A stretch of 19,912 nt of DNA from JBDKVA01 sp039679375 (GTDB taxonomy: Bacteria; Bacillota; Clostridia; Acetivibrionales; DTU013): contig JBDKVA010000023.1 in NCBI GenBank assembly GCA_039679375.1, forward strand, positions 1 to 19,912, read 5' to 3'. Under the pieces are notes generated by a model. The model ran no database searches and was not told where the DNA came from. It saw nothing but the letters and a program-made list of their open reading frames with translations. Below are positions 6,758 through 13,697 of the stretch, one piece after another; positions within the stretch are counted from its first letter, which is position 1, and each line of letters starts with the position of its first letter. The position numbers and the translations under genes were made by a program.

Positions 6758-8488
6758 ATGAAAAAGAATGTAAAAGGGCTGATAGCATTATTTATTTGCG
6801 TTATGATGCTTGTTTCCGTTTCAGCTCCGGTTTTTGCAACAAGCTACAGCAGCAGAAGCAATTCGCGTAATTTTAAAGATGTAGAAGATGATTACTGGGC
6901 TTATAAAGACATTATGTGGATGCTGGAGAAGAATATCATCGACGGCGTCGGCAATGGCCTGTTCAATCCGGAAGGAATTGTTACTAGAGCGCAATTTGCC
7001 AAAATGATGGTAAATACGCTCGATTTGGAGAAATATTCTCCGAAGACCCCATCATTCCTGGATGTTAGTAAAAAGGATTGGGAATATCCATATGTTGAAG
7101 GCGCAAAAACTTACCTTACAGGCTTCAGGGCAAGCAATGGCGACTATTTCAAACCATCTCAGCCGGCTGTCAGGGAAGACATGGCTGTAGCGCTTGTTAA
7201 GGCGCTTGGATACCAGAATGAAACCGCTGATGAAAGTATTCTCAATACTTTTGCGGATGCAGGGCAGATTTCCAAAAACCTCAGAAAATATGTGGCGCTG
7301 TCTGTAAAGTACGGCCTTGTGCAAGGCTATACGGAAAACAGCCAGACAGTCTTCAACCCGCAGGGCAATTTGACGCGTGCCGAGGCTGCCACGCTTTTGT
7401 ACAGGGCATTCAAGAAGAATGAGGAAAAAGTTACTTATGATGAAGACAAGGTTACATACGATGAAAGCATATACGCTAAACCGGCTGTTACTGTTACAAT
7501 AGAGAATGGGGTAACCGTGGTAAGGTGGAACAAAATAGCTTCGGATAAATTCAAAGAATACCGCGTCGTCATTTCCAAAAACGACTCCACTCCCAAATAT
7601 CCGGATCAGGGATATCTCTACAGCATTACGGACAGCAACAGGACTTATGCTGTAATTGATAACAGCGTTCAATACAATAACGGCGATTTCGGGAATTACC
7701 TGACAAAGGGTGAGTATTATTACTTCAGCGTATCCGCTGTTTACAAAGATAATATCATAACGGCGGGAAATACGGTCCAATTCCAGTATAACGGTGCAGC
7801 TAACCCCGAGCAGTATGTCATGCCGATTCTGACTGCTGCCGAGGAGAATGGAAGGCTTGTCCTCAGGTGGAACAAAATCGAATCCGCGAACCTCATCGGC
7901 TATAAGGTTGTTGCTTCAAAAGCCGATTCCACTCCAAGTTATCCTGACAATGGCTATCTGTATTTCATTACCGACCGCAGCAGAAATTATGCTGTGATCG
8001 ATAATTCCACAGCTTATATCAACGGCGATTTCAACGGCTATTTTATAAAAGGCGAAAAATATTACTTTGCCATAACGGCAATTTATGCCGACAGATCCAT
8101 TACGGGAAACACGCTGCAGCTGCAGTATAACGGCCAGGACAGCTCCGTGCTTTTCCCGGCTCCTGCTGTAAGCACGGCTTACGAGAATGGCAAGCTAATT
8201 GTAAAGTGGAATAAAATCGATTCTCCAAGATTAAAGGAATACAGGCTGGTGATTTCAAAGAACAAGCAAGCGCCTGCTTACCCGACAGACGGCTGGTACA
8301 ATACTGCTTATGCAGCAAGTACGACCTCAGCCGCGATCGAGGTGACAGTGCCCTATACAAATGGAGATTTTACCGCTTTGACGTATGGCACAGAGTATTA
8401 TTTCAGTGTGACGGCTGTATACGATGATAATAAATATGTCGCAGGAAACGCAGTCAAAGTATTGTATCTGGTTCCAACGAACCAGTAA
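6758..8488 (+). CDS. Exported S-layer-homology protein with three Fn3-like repeats
   Basis: A 576-residue surface protein. Residues 1-27 form a signal peptide (KKNVKG, hydrophobic core, cleavage after VFA). Three SLH motifs follow at about 39-82 (FKDVEDDYWAYKDI, TRAQFAKMM), 100-147 and 165-216 (TRAEAATLLYRAF). These anchor proteins non-covalently to pyruvylated secondary cell-wall polymers. A short duplicated linker (VTYDE twice, about 225-236) leads to three repeats of about 100 residues (243-346, 354-458, 467-573). Each repeat contains a WNKI core, KEYR-like and ISK segments, NGDF and YYFSVTAVY-like strands, resembling fibronectin type III domains. No catalytic domain is seen, so a structural or binding role is likely. 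RBS and terminator are clear, so it is probably monocistronic. Confidence 0.9.
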   Translation: MKKNVKGLIALFICVMMLVSVSAPVFATSYSSRSNSRNFKDVEDDYWAYKDIMWMLEKNIIDGVGNGLFNPEGIVTRAQFAKMMVNTLDLEKYSPKTPSFLDVSKKDWEYPYVEGAKTYLTGFRASNGDYFKPSQPAVREDMAVALVKALGYQNETADESILNTFADAGQISKNLRKYVALSVKYGLVQGYTENSQTVFNPQGNLTRAEAATLLYRAFKKNEEKVTYDEDKVTYDESIYAKPAVTVTIENGVTVVRWNKIASDKFKEYRVVISKNDSTPKYPDQGYLYSITDSNRTYAVIDNSVQYNNGDFGNYLTKGEYYYFSVSAVYKDNIITAGNTVQFQYNGAANPEQYVMPILTAAEENGRLVLRWNKIESANLIGYKVVASKADSTPSYPDNGYLYFITDRSRNYAVIDNSTAYINGDFNGYFIKGEKYYFAITAIYADRSITGNTLQLQYNGQDSSVLFPAPAVSTAYENGKLIVKWNKIDSPRLKEYRLVISKNKQAPAYPTDGWYNTAYAASTTSAAIEVTVPYTNGDFTALTYGTEYYFSVTAVYDDNKYVAGNAVKVLYLVPTNQ

Positions 8489-8600
8489 AAGTCCGCTCAT
8501 GAACTAATGTGTGCATGGCGATAGCTGACATAAGCCAATGTACAGGATATTATTTACCGCTGTTCGATATGCGGGAACAGTGCAGATAAGTGATCATCGC
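8489..8600. other. 3' untranslated region of the SLH gene
   Basis: No gene is seen. A small perfect hairpin CTGTTC/GAACAG with a 9-nt loop lies at 8560-8580, just before the intrinsic terminator. It lacks a T-run of its own. Confidence 0.4.
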
Positions 8601-8640
8601 AGGAAGGGGAAGCCTTTGAAGGGTTTTCCCTTCCTTTTTT
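8601..8640 (+). terminator. Rho-independent terminator of the SLH gene
   Basis: A 10-bp stem, GGAAGGGGAA (8602-8611), pairs with TTTTCCCTTCC (8624-8634) around a 12-nt loop, with one G-T wobble. It is followed by a run of six T (8635-8640). It lies about 110 bp after the stop codon. Confidence 0.85.
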
Positions 8641-8747
8641 GATGGCTGCTTGTCCTAACATTATATTTTCTGAATTTATAATGAATGCGCATTATCCTGC
8701 GAATGTGATACTATATATTGCAAATTGAAGTTTATTTTAAAACGTTT

Positions 8748-8775
8748 TGTATATTGAAGGTTGATTTGATACAAT
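8748..8775 (+). promoter_or_regulatory. Candidate promoter for the glycerophosphodiesterase run
   Basis: TTGTAT (8748-8753) and TACAAT (8770-8775) are separated by 16 bp. If used, transcription would start near 8782, after the GTG at 8777, which favours the ATG at 8807 as the true start of the next gene. Confidence 0.4.
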
Positions 8776-8806
8776 AGTGGAAAGAGGTAATTTCATCCGA
8801 AAGGGG

Positions 8807-9547
8807 ATGGAGAATATAAAGAAACCTTTAATCATTGCACATAGAGGCGCTTCCAGACAGGCGCCCGAAAATACCATGGCAGCTTTTCGCAGAGCATTGG
8901 AGCTTGGCGCCGGAGGAATTGAACTAGACGTTCATTTAAGCTCGGATGGGCATCTCATGGTTACACATGACGAGCTGGTGGACAGGACCAGTAACGGGAA
9001 GGGCCTGGTACGTGATAAAACCTTTGCAGAACTGAGGGCGCTGGATTTTGGCTCCTGGTTTTCAACGCAGTTCAAGGGCGAGAAAATCCCTGAGCTTGTA
9101 GAGGTTTTACAGCTTATTGATGGCTGGTATGGCTTTTTGAATATTGAAATCAAAAATGGCCCGGTATTCTATCCGGGCATAGAAAAAGCGGTTGCAGATG
9201 CAATCGCTGAGCATGGGCTAATCCCCCGTACAATTATTTCTTCATTTAATCATTACAGCCTGGTGGAGATACGGAAAATCAACGCCGGTATAAAGACTGC
9301 TCCATTATACATGGCAGGCCTTTATGAACCGTGGGAATATGCCCGGAATATTGGTGCGGAGGCGATTCATCCGCTTTTCTACAATATTGTTCCCGAAGTG
9401 ATGAAAGGCTGTAAATTGAATGGCGTTAAGGTACACCCGTTTACGGTGGACAAGCCGGAACACATCAAGGCAATGATTGCTGCAGGTGTTGACGGTATCA
9501 TAACCAATGTGCCTGATATCGCATTATCCATACTGTGTGATGGCTGA
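8807..9547 (+). CDS. Glycerophosphodiester phosphodiesterase (GDPD)
   Basis: The 246-residue protein has the GDPD TIM-barrel motifs. These are IIAHRGASRQAPENT near the N-terminus (catalytic His12, metal-ligand Glu21), GIELDVHLSSDGHLMVTHDE, LNIEIKNG in mid-protein, and VHPFTVDKPEHIKAMIAAGVDGIITNVP at the end. It hydrolyses glycerophosphodiesters (deacylated phospholipids or teichoic-acid units) to glycerol-3-phosphate and an alcohol. No signal peptide is seen, so it is probably cytoplasmic. The start is ambiguous: an in-frame GTG at 8777 has only a distant GAAGG, while ATG 8807 has AAGGGG directly adjacent. The protein core begins right after the ATG. The next gene, an MFS transporter, may supply or export a related compound. 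Confidence 0.92.
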   Translation: MENIKKPLIIAHRGASRQAPENTMAAFRRALELGAGGIELDVHLSSDGHLMVTHDELVDRTSNGKGLVRDKTFAELRALDFGSWFSTQFKGEKIPELVEVLQLIDGWYGFLNIEIKNGPVFYPGIEKAVADAIAEHGLIPRTIISSFNHYSLVEIRKINAGIKTAPLYMAGLYEPWEYARNIGAEAIHPLFYNIVPEVMKGCKLNGVKVHPFTVDKPEHIKAMIAAGVDGIITNVPDIALSILCDG

Positions 9548-9560
9548 TATGACAGTGGAA

Positions 9561-9622
9561 CGGAATATTTTTTATTCCGGGGAAGACAGCCTTTTCCGGC
9601 CGTATGGGAGTGAATCGGCCGG
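9561..9622. promoter_or_regulatory. Three successive hairpins between the GDPD and MFS genes
   Basis: CGGAATA/TATTCCG with a TTTTT loop is at 9561-9579. An overlapping GC-rich stem, CCGGGGAAG with CTTTTCCGG, is at about 9577-9599. CCGGCCG/CGGCCGG with a 13-nt loop is at 9596-9622. They are mutually overlapping and none has a following T-run. They could form alternative mRNA structures separating expression of the two genes. Confidence 0.45.
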
Positions 9623-9668
9623 CTGGAGTGAAACAAAATGAGACAATTTGAACAGGGGGCTTAAGTTG

Positions 9669-10904
9669 ATGAAGCTGGATTACAAAAAAACGCTGCTGAT
9701 TGGTTTGGGATTTTTTACGGTCAATATTGTATGGGCGCTGTATAATATTTCAGTCCCGCTTGATTTGGCTGATCTGGGCATGTCTGGCGTAGCAGTCGGT
9801 TCCGTCATGACGATCGACAATATTTTTGCTATCATTTTTTTACCCATATTTGGCGCTCTGAGTGATAAAACCAATAGCAGATATGGGAGAAGGATGCCAT
9901 ATCTTTTAATCGGTATACCTTTGTCTGCTCTGGCTTTCATCCTGATACCTGTAATGAACGGCAGTCTGACGACCATCATGATTACCATCATAGCGATGAA
10001 TTTCTTCATGAGTATATACAGAGCGCCGACCGTTGCGTTAATGCCCGACTTTACGCCGGGACCGCTGCGCAGCAAGGCAAATGGCGTTATCAACTTCATG
10101 GGCGGCATCGGATCCGTCATCGCATTCTTAATTGGCGGGTTTTTAATAGACACCAATGAATTCCTTCCATTTGCAGCAGGTTCTTTCATCATGGTCGTTA
10201 CAATCATTGTAATGTATTTAATGATACATGAACCAAAAGAAATCGCACCGGACAAGCCCGAAGCAGCGGAAGATATGAAAGTAAAAGCTGAAGAAAAGGG
10301 GAAAGTCCTGAGTTTGATTTTTCTGCTGCTTGCCATTTTCTCCTGGTTTGCCGGGTTCAATGCCATAGAGACCTTCTTTTCTACCTATGGAACAATGGTG
10401 CTGGGTATCACTGAAGGTCAGGCTTCCTTCATGCTGGCTATTTTTTCGGGAATGTTGGTGCTGTTTTCCATTCCATCCGGCTTTTTAGCCACAAAAATCG
10501 GAAGAAAAAAGACGATATTGATCGGTATTACGATACTGTTCTTTATATTCCTCAGTATCATCTTTATGCCAAAAGACGATATCCGGCTCATGTATGTGGC
10601 ACTTGCCATAGGCGGCATGAGTTGGGCTTTGATCAATATCAATTCCTATCCGATGGTTGTCGAACTGACCTCAAGCAAGGGCATTGGAAAGTATACGGGA
10701 TATTATTACTTTTTCTCCATGCTGGCAGCGATCGTCAGTCCCATCCTTTATGGATTCCTTAAAGATATGCTGGGAGATGGGTTCCTGTTTATCTATTCAA
10801 GTATTGCGATGGTCGTTGCGTTCTTTTTTATGATGCTTGTGCAGCATGGAGAGGCAAAGCCTGTAGCAAAATCGGCTTTCGAAGGAATAGAGCACATGGA
10901 GTAG
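9669..10904 (+). CDS. Major facilitator superfamily transporter (SLC45/sugar-permease-like)
   Basis: A 411-residue membrane protein with about 12 transmembrane segments. It has the MFS motif between TM2 and TM3 (GALSDKTNSRYGRRMPYLLIG) and its weaker mirror after TM8 (ATKIGRKKTILIG). A charged loop of about 30 residues (EPKEIAPDKPEA…) divides the halves. The RYGRRMPY form resembles the SLC45/sucrose-type and glycoside-cation symporter branches, so a sugar or glycoside substrate is plausible but not proven. AGGGGG (9654-9659) lies 9 nt upstream of ATG 9669; a TTG at 9648 in the same frame is inside this region and unlikely. The next gene follows after 27 bp. Confidence 0.88.
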   Translation: MKLDYKKTLLIGLGFFTVNIVWALYNISVPLDLADLGMSGVAVGSVMTIDNIFAIIFLPIFGALSDKTNSRYGRRMPYLLIGIPLSALAFILIPVMNGSLTTIMITIIAMNFFMSIYRAPTVALMPDFTPGPLRSKANGVINFMGGIGSVIAFLIGGFLIDTNEFLPFAAGSFIMVVTIIVMYLMIHEPKEIAPDKPEAAEDMKVKAEEKGKVLSLIFLLLAIFSWFAGFNAIETFFSTYGTMVLGITEGQASFMLAIFSGMLVLFSIPSGFLATKIGRKKTILIGITILFFIFLSIIFMPKDDIRLMYVALAIGGMSWALININSYPMVVELTSSKGIGKYTGYYYFFSMLAAIVSPILYGFLKDMLGDGFLFIYSSIAMVVAFFFMMLVQHGEAKPVAKSAFEGIEHME

Positions 10905-10931
10905 ATAGGAGAAGCTGCGAAAAGGAGCAAA

Positions 10932-11840
10932 ATGAAAATAAATGATTTCGAAATACAGGCAAGGCAACAGCTCAGTAAGGATGACCTTGCCGCAATAAGA
11001 GAACTTGAAGGCATCTGCAATGATCATGATTCCCTTCATATGAGGCTGAACTGGGACATGCTTTACGAGAGGAAGCCCGGTGAAACAAATGATTTCTTTT
11101 GTTTTGACAGGAGCGGGCAATTAGCCGGTTATCTTGCGCTGTATGGTTTTGGCAGGGCGGAAATGGAATCAAGTGGAATGGTGCATCCCATATACAGGCG
11201 CAATGGTATCTTTTCGGAAATGGTCAGGTATGCATCGCGTGAGGTCTGTAAAAGAGGCGCCCGGAGCCTTTTGTTCTTCTGTGAAAGGAACTCGACATCG
11301 GCATTCGCATTTGTCAGGGCATACAATGCTGCATTTGACCATACCGAATATTTGATGGAGATATCAGGAAACACTGAACCTCAAAAAGTGAATGATTCGA
11401 TAGCATTGAGAAAAGCCGGTCCTGCAGATTTTGACTTACTGTCAAGATTGGACGCAAAATGTTTTGGCAGAAGTGAAGAGGATGGTAAATCCTTTTATTA
11501 CGGCAATAACCTGCTTTCTTCTGATGAAATGTATATCTCCGTATTGAATGGAACAGATATAGGCATGGTGAAATTGTGCAAGGATAAAGATGATGTTTAT
11601 ATTTATAGCTTTGGTATACAACCGGAGTACCGTGGAAAAGGATATGGAAGGGCAACACTCGGAAGGGCTGTGAATCAGGCGCTTCAGCTAAATCCGGCGC
11701 GTGTGATGCTGGAGGTGGATTGTGAGAATGATACAGCGCTTTCATTATACAAATCCTGCGGCTTTAGAACGGTAACGACATACGATTATTACAGATTGCC
11801 GTTGCAGCCGGCCGGGGTTCAATCTCCGGCGGGAAGATAA
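10932..11840 (+). CDS. Tandem double-domain GNAT N-acetyltransferase
   Basis: The 302-residue protein holds two GNAT folds. In the C-terminal half (about 155-292) the acetyl-CoA motif A is intact: FGIQPEYRGKGYGRATL, then LEVDCENDTALSLYKSCGF, a classic GNAT ending. The N-terminal half (about 15-145) has a related but degenerate motif, SSGMVHPIYRRNGIFSEMV, and RNSTSAFAFVRAYNAAFDHTE. The acceptor substrate is unknown. RBS AAGGAG is 4 nt before the ATG. It sits between the MFS and uracil-DNA-glycosylase genes in a co-directional run. Tandem GNATs include mycothiol synthase-like and antibiotic-modifying enzymes; no specific assignment is made. Confidence 0.88.
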   Translation: MKINDFEIQARQQLSKDDLAAIRELEGICNDHDSLHMRLNWDMLYERKPGETNDFFCFDRSGQLAGYLALYGFGRAEMESSGMVHPIYRRNGIFSEMVRYASREVCKRGARSLLFFCERNSTSAFAFVRAYNAAFDHTEYLMEISGNTEPQKVNDSIALRKAGPADFDLLSRLDAKCFGRSEEDGKSFYYGNNLLSSDEMYISVLNGTDIGMVKLCKDKDDVYIYSFGIQPEYRGKGYGRATLGRAVNQALQLNPARVMLEVDCENDTALSLYKSCGFRTVTTYDYYRLPLQPAGVQSPAGR

Positions 11841-11891
11841 GCAAAGAAGGAGGGCACGAAGCGAATTTTCTTAAGGGGGATTACGTCTGCT

Positions 11892-12452
11892 ATGCTTGGT
11901 TGGGAAGAGTTTGAGAAAGAATGTGCTGCCTGCGTGAAATGCAGTCTTGGAAAAACCCGGACTAATATTGTCATTGAGAGGGGTTCCAGGACTGCTCCGC
12001 TGATGTTGATCGGCGAAGGGCCGGGAGAACAGGAGGACAGGCAGGGAAAGCCATTTGTAGGCGCTGCGGGGCAGTTGCTCGACCTGTTGCTCTCTGCGCT
12101 TATGTTTCAGGAGGATGAATATTATATCTGCAATATTGTCAAATGCCGTCCGCCTCAAAATAGAGTGCCGACAGACGATGAAGCCGAAGCATGCCTTCCC
12201 TGGCTCAGGAACCAGACAGCGCTGATAAGACCGCACATCATTGTATGCATGGGCGCAACGGCAATGAAGTACGTGATCGATAAAAATGCTAAAATAACGC
12301 AGATCAGAGGCCGGTGGATCGAGCGCAAAGGGTTTTGGATCCTGCCCACGTTCCATCCTGCAGCATTACTGAGGGATGCGTCCAAAAAAGTATTGATGTT
12401 TGAGGATATGAAAAGTGCCAGGCATAAACTGGACGAATTCCTGGGAGGATAA
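11892..12452 (+). CDS. Family 4 (Fe-S) uracil-DNA glycosylase
   Basis: The 186-residue protein matches family 4 UDGs. The active-site motif is LIGEGPGEQED (39-49), followed by GKPFVGAAGQLLD, ICNIVKCRPPQNR and a C-terminal FHPAALLR. The four cluster cysteines are placed as in the family: Cys14, Cys17, Cys85 (VKCRPP) and Cys101 (ACLPWL). It removes uracil from DNA after cytosine deamination, starting base-excision repair. ATG 11892 follows AAGGGGG by about 12 nt. The stop codon directly abuts the ATG of the next gene, a second protein of the same fold. Confidence 0.94.
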   Translation: MLGWEEFEKECAACVKCSLGKTRTNIVIERGSRTAPLMLIGEGPGEQEDRQGKPFVGAAGQLLDLLLSALMFQEDEYYICNIVKCRPPQNRVPTDDEAEACLPWLRNQTALIRPHIIVCMGATAMKYVIDKNAKITQIRGRWIERKGFWILPTFHPAALLRDASKKVLMFEDMKSARHKLDEFLGG

Positions 12453-13031
12453 ATGACAAAACACGAACTGCTAGCGGAGTACTATAAAGAATATGCCTGC
12501 CATTTTGCCGGGAAGGAGTTAGTGTTTGGCTGCGGCTGTACGGAGCCGAAGCTGCTGCTGGTCGGCGAAGCACCCGGACGCGAAGAGGTAAAATTCTCAC
12601 GTCCTTTTTCAGGAGTAGCCGGTAAAAACCTGGACGAATTTTTGAGGCTTGCCGGAATCGACAGAGAATCCATATATATCACGAACGCCATCAAATACAG
12701 ACTCTCCAAAGAGAACCCCAAAACAGGCAGATTATCAAACAGGCCTGCTGCAAGGGAAGAAATCACATCGAGCAGGGCAATTCTAATAAAGGAGATTGAA
12801 TTGATTTGCCCGGCCTGTGTTGTTACCCTAGGAAATGTTCCGCTCCGTGCAGTTACAGGTGACTATTCACTTAATATAGGCGATATGCACGGCAAAGCTT
12901 CGCATGTAAGTGTAGGAGGAATAGAATACCTGTTGTTCCCTCTGTACCATCCTGCAAGCGTTATTTACAACAGAAGCCTGAAACAAACCTGTGAGGCCGA
13001 CATTCTTCAGCTTCGCAGCTTCATATCATAA
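12453..13031 (+). CDS. Second uracil-DNA glycosylase-fold protein lacking Fe-S cysteines
   Basis: A 192-residue UDG-superfamily protein. The first motif is LLVGEAPGREEVKFSRPFSGVAGKNLDEFL (about 35-64), and the second is FPLYHPASVIYN near the C-terminus. The CxxC near the start is absent, and the KCRPP cysteine is replaced (AIKYRLSKENPKTGRLSNRP, with an insertion). The Cys101 equivalent is also missing, so no cluster is expected. It begins at the base after the stop of the first UDG, with GGGAGG inside that gene's end as RBS, so the two are surely co-translated. Whether it is an active glycosylase on uracil or another lesion cannot be told from the sequence. Confidence 0.85.
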   Translation: MTKHELLAEYYKEYACHFAGKELVFGCGCTEPKLLLVGEAPGREEVKFSRPFSGVAGKNLDEFLRLAGIDRESIYITNAIKYRLSKENPKTGRLSNRPAAREEITSSRAILIKEIELICPACVVTLGNVPLRAVTGDYSLNIGDMHGKASHVSVGGIEYLLFPLYHPASVIYNRSLKQTCEADILQLRSFIS

Positions 13032-13042
13032 ACAATTCCTAT

Positions 13043-13054
13043 CTGTTGCAACAG
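13043..13054. promoter_or_regulatory. Perfect 12-bp palindrome just upstream of the FHA-operon promoter
   Basis: CTGTTGCAACAG is fully self-complementary and ends 3 bp before the -35 hexamer at 13058. The position suits an activator or repressor binding site. No matching regulator is identified. Confidence 0.45.
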
Positions 13055-13057
13055 TAT

Positions 13058-13086
13058 TTGTCATACTTGTCCGAACAGCGTATAAT
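13058..13086 (+). promoter_or_regulatory. Sigma-A type promoter of the FHA-ftsW-pbp operon
   Basis: TTGTCA (13058-13063) and a perfect TATAAT (13081-13086) are separated by exactly 17 bp. The predicted start near 13093 coincides with the left end of the first 106-bp repeat element, so the transcript leader would consist largely of that element. Confidence 0.75.
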
Positions 13087-13091
13087 TAATG

Positions 13092-13198
13092 TATAGATTA
13101 ATTGAATGATATTTTCTAAACGCCTGTCTTCGCAAACGTCATAGAATCACTGCTGTTTGCACAGCCATTCGTAAAGAAAATTAGTTCATTCAATATAG
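13092..13198 (+). repeat. 106-bp inverted-repeat element, copy 1
   Basis: This copy starts TATAGATTAATTGAAT and ends CATTCAATATAG. Outer arms with TTGAATGA and ATTTTCTAAACG pair imperfectly with the other end, and inner arms contain GCAAAC/GTTTGC. It has no coding capacity. It lies between the promoter and the RBS of the FHA operon. It differs from copy 2 at only a handful of positions. Confidence 0.85.
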
Positions 13199-13228
13199 AT
13201 CGTGAAAAACGAAGGAGTAACCAAATAG

Positions 13229-13684
13229 GTGAATGGTATGTTTGAAACGATATCGTTAATTATCAAATACATTTTTGTGCTGATCGTCTATTTATTTATA
13301 TTTGGAATCATGCGTATGATCTATCTCGACATAAAGTCCGTGGGCATGAAAAGAGTTAATGTGGTTGGAAAATATCCGTATCTGAAGCTGCTTAACCAGA
13401 GAGAGTACCTCAACTTCAAGGTAGAGGAGGCTTATACCCTGGACAGGGACCTTTCCATAGGCCGGGGAGGCGATAACAACATCACGCTTGGCGACCCTTT
13501 CCTATCCAAAAAGCATGCCAGACTGACAACAAAAGAGGGCAATATATATTTAGAAGATTTAAGCAGCAGGAATGGTACCTTTTTAAACGGCAGACGGCTG
13601 GAAAAGGATGAAAGTATTACACTGACCGATGGCGACAAAATAAAAATGGGGAATGTCGAGTTCCTCTTTATGAAAGCAAACTGA
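13229..13684 (+). CDS. Membrane-anchored FHA-domain protein
   Basis: A 151-residue protein with one N-terminal transmembrane helix (about residues 8-32) and a cytoplasmic FHA domain (about 73-147). FHA signature residues are Arg79 in SIGRGGDNN, Ser93 and His96 in LSKKHARL, and Asn115 in SSRNGTFLNG, so phosphothreonine binding should be intact. FHA domains recognise substrates of Ser/Thr kinases. Located ahead of ftsW and a PBP, it probably links phosphorylation signals to peptidoglycan synthesis, as known for FHA proteins in actinobacterial rodA/pbpA operons (inference by analogy). The GTG at 13229 has AAGGAG 11 nt upstream; ATG 13238 is an alternative. Confidence 0.92.
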   Translation: MNGMFETISLIIKYIFVLIVYLFIFGIMRMIYLDIKSVGMKRVNVVGKYPYLKLLNQREYLNFKVEEAYTLDRDLSIGRGGDNNITLGDPFLSKKHARLTTKEGNIYLEDLSSRNGTFLNGRRLEKDESITLTDGDKIKMGNVEFLFMKAN

Positions 13685-13697
13685 ACGGGAGAATCAT

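Noticed and set aside
8560..8580. CTGTTC/GAACAG hairpin, which also occurs at 4287-4307
   Set aside because: The arms are only 6 bp, the loops differ and one copy is at the end of a coding sequence; chance is the simplest explanation.
9680..10366. 228-codon minus-strand frame opposite the MFS gene
   Set aside because: Antisense to a clear 12-helix transporter; no RBS or recognisable motif.
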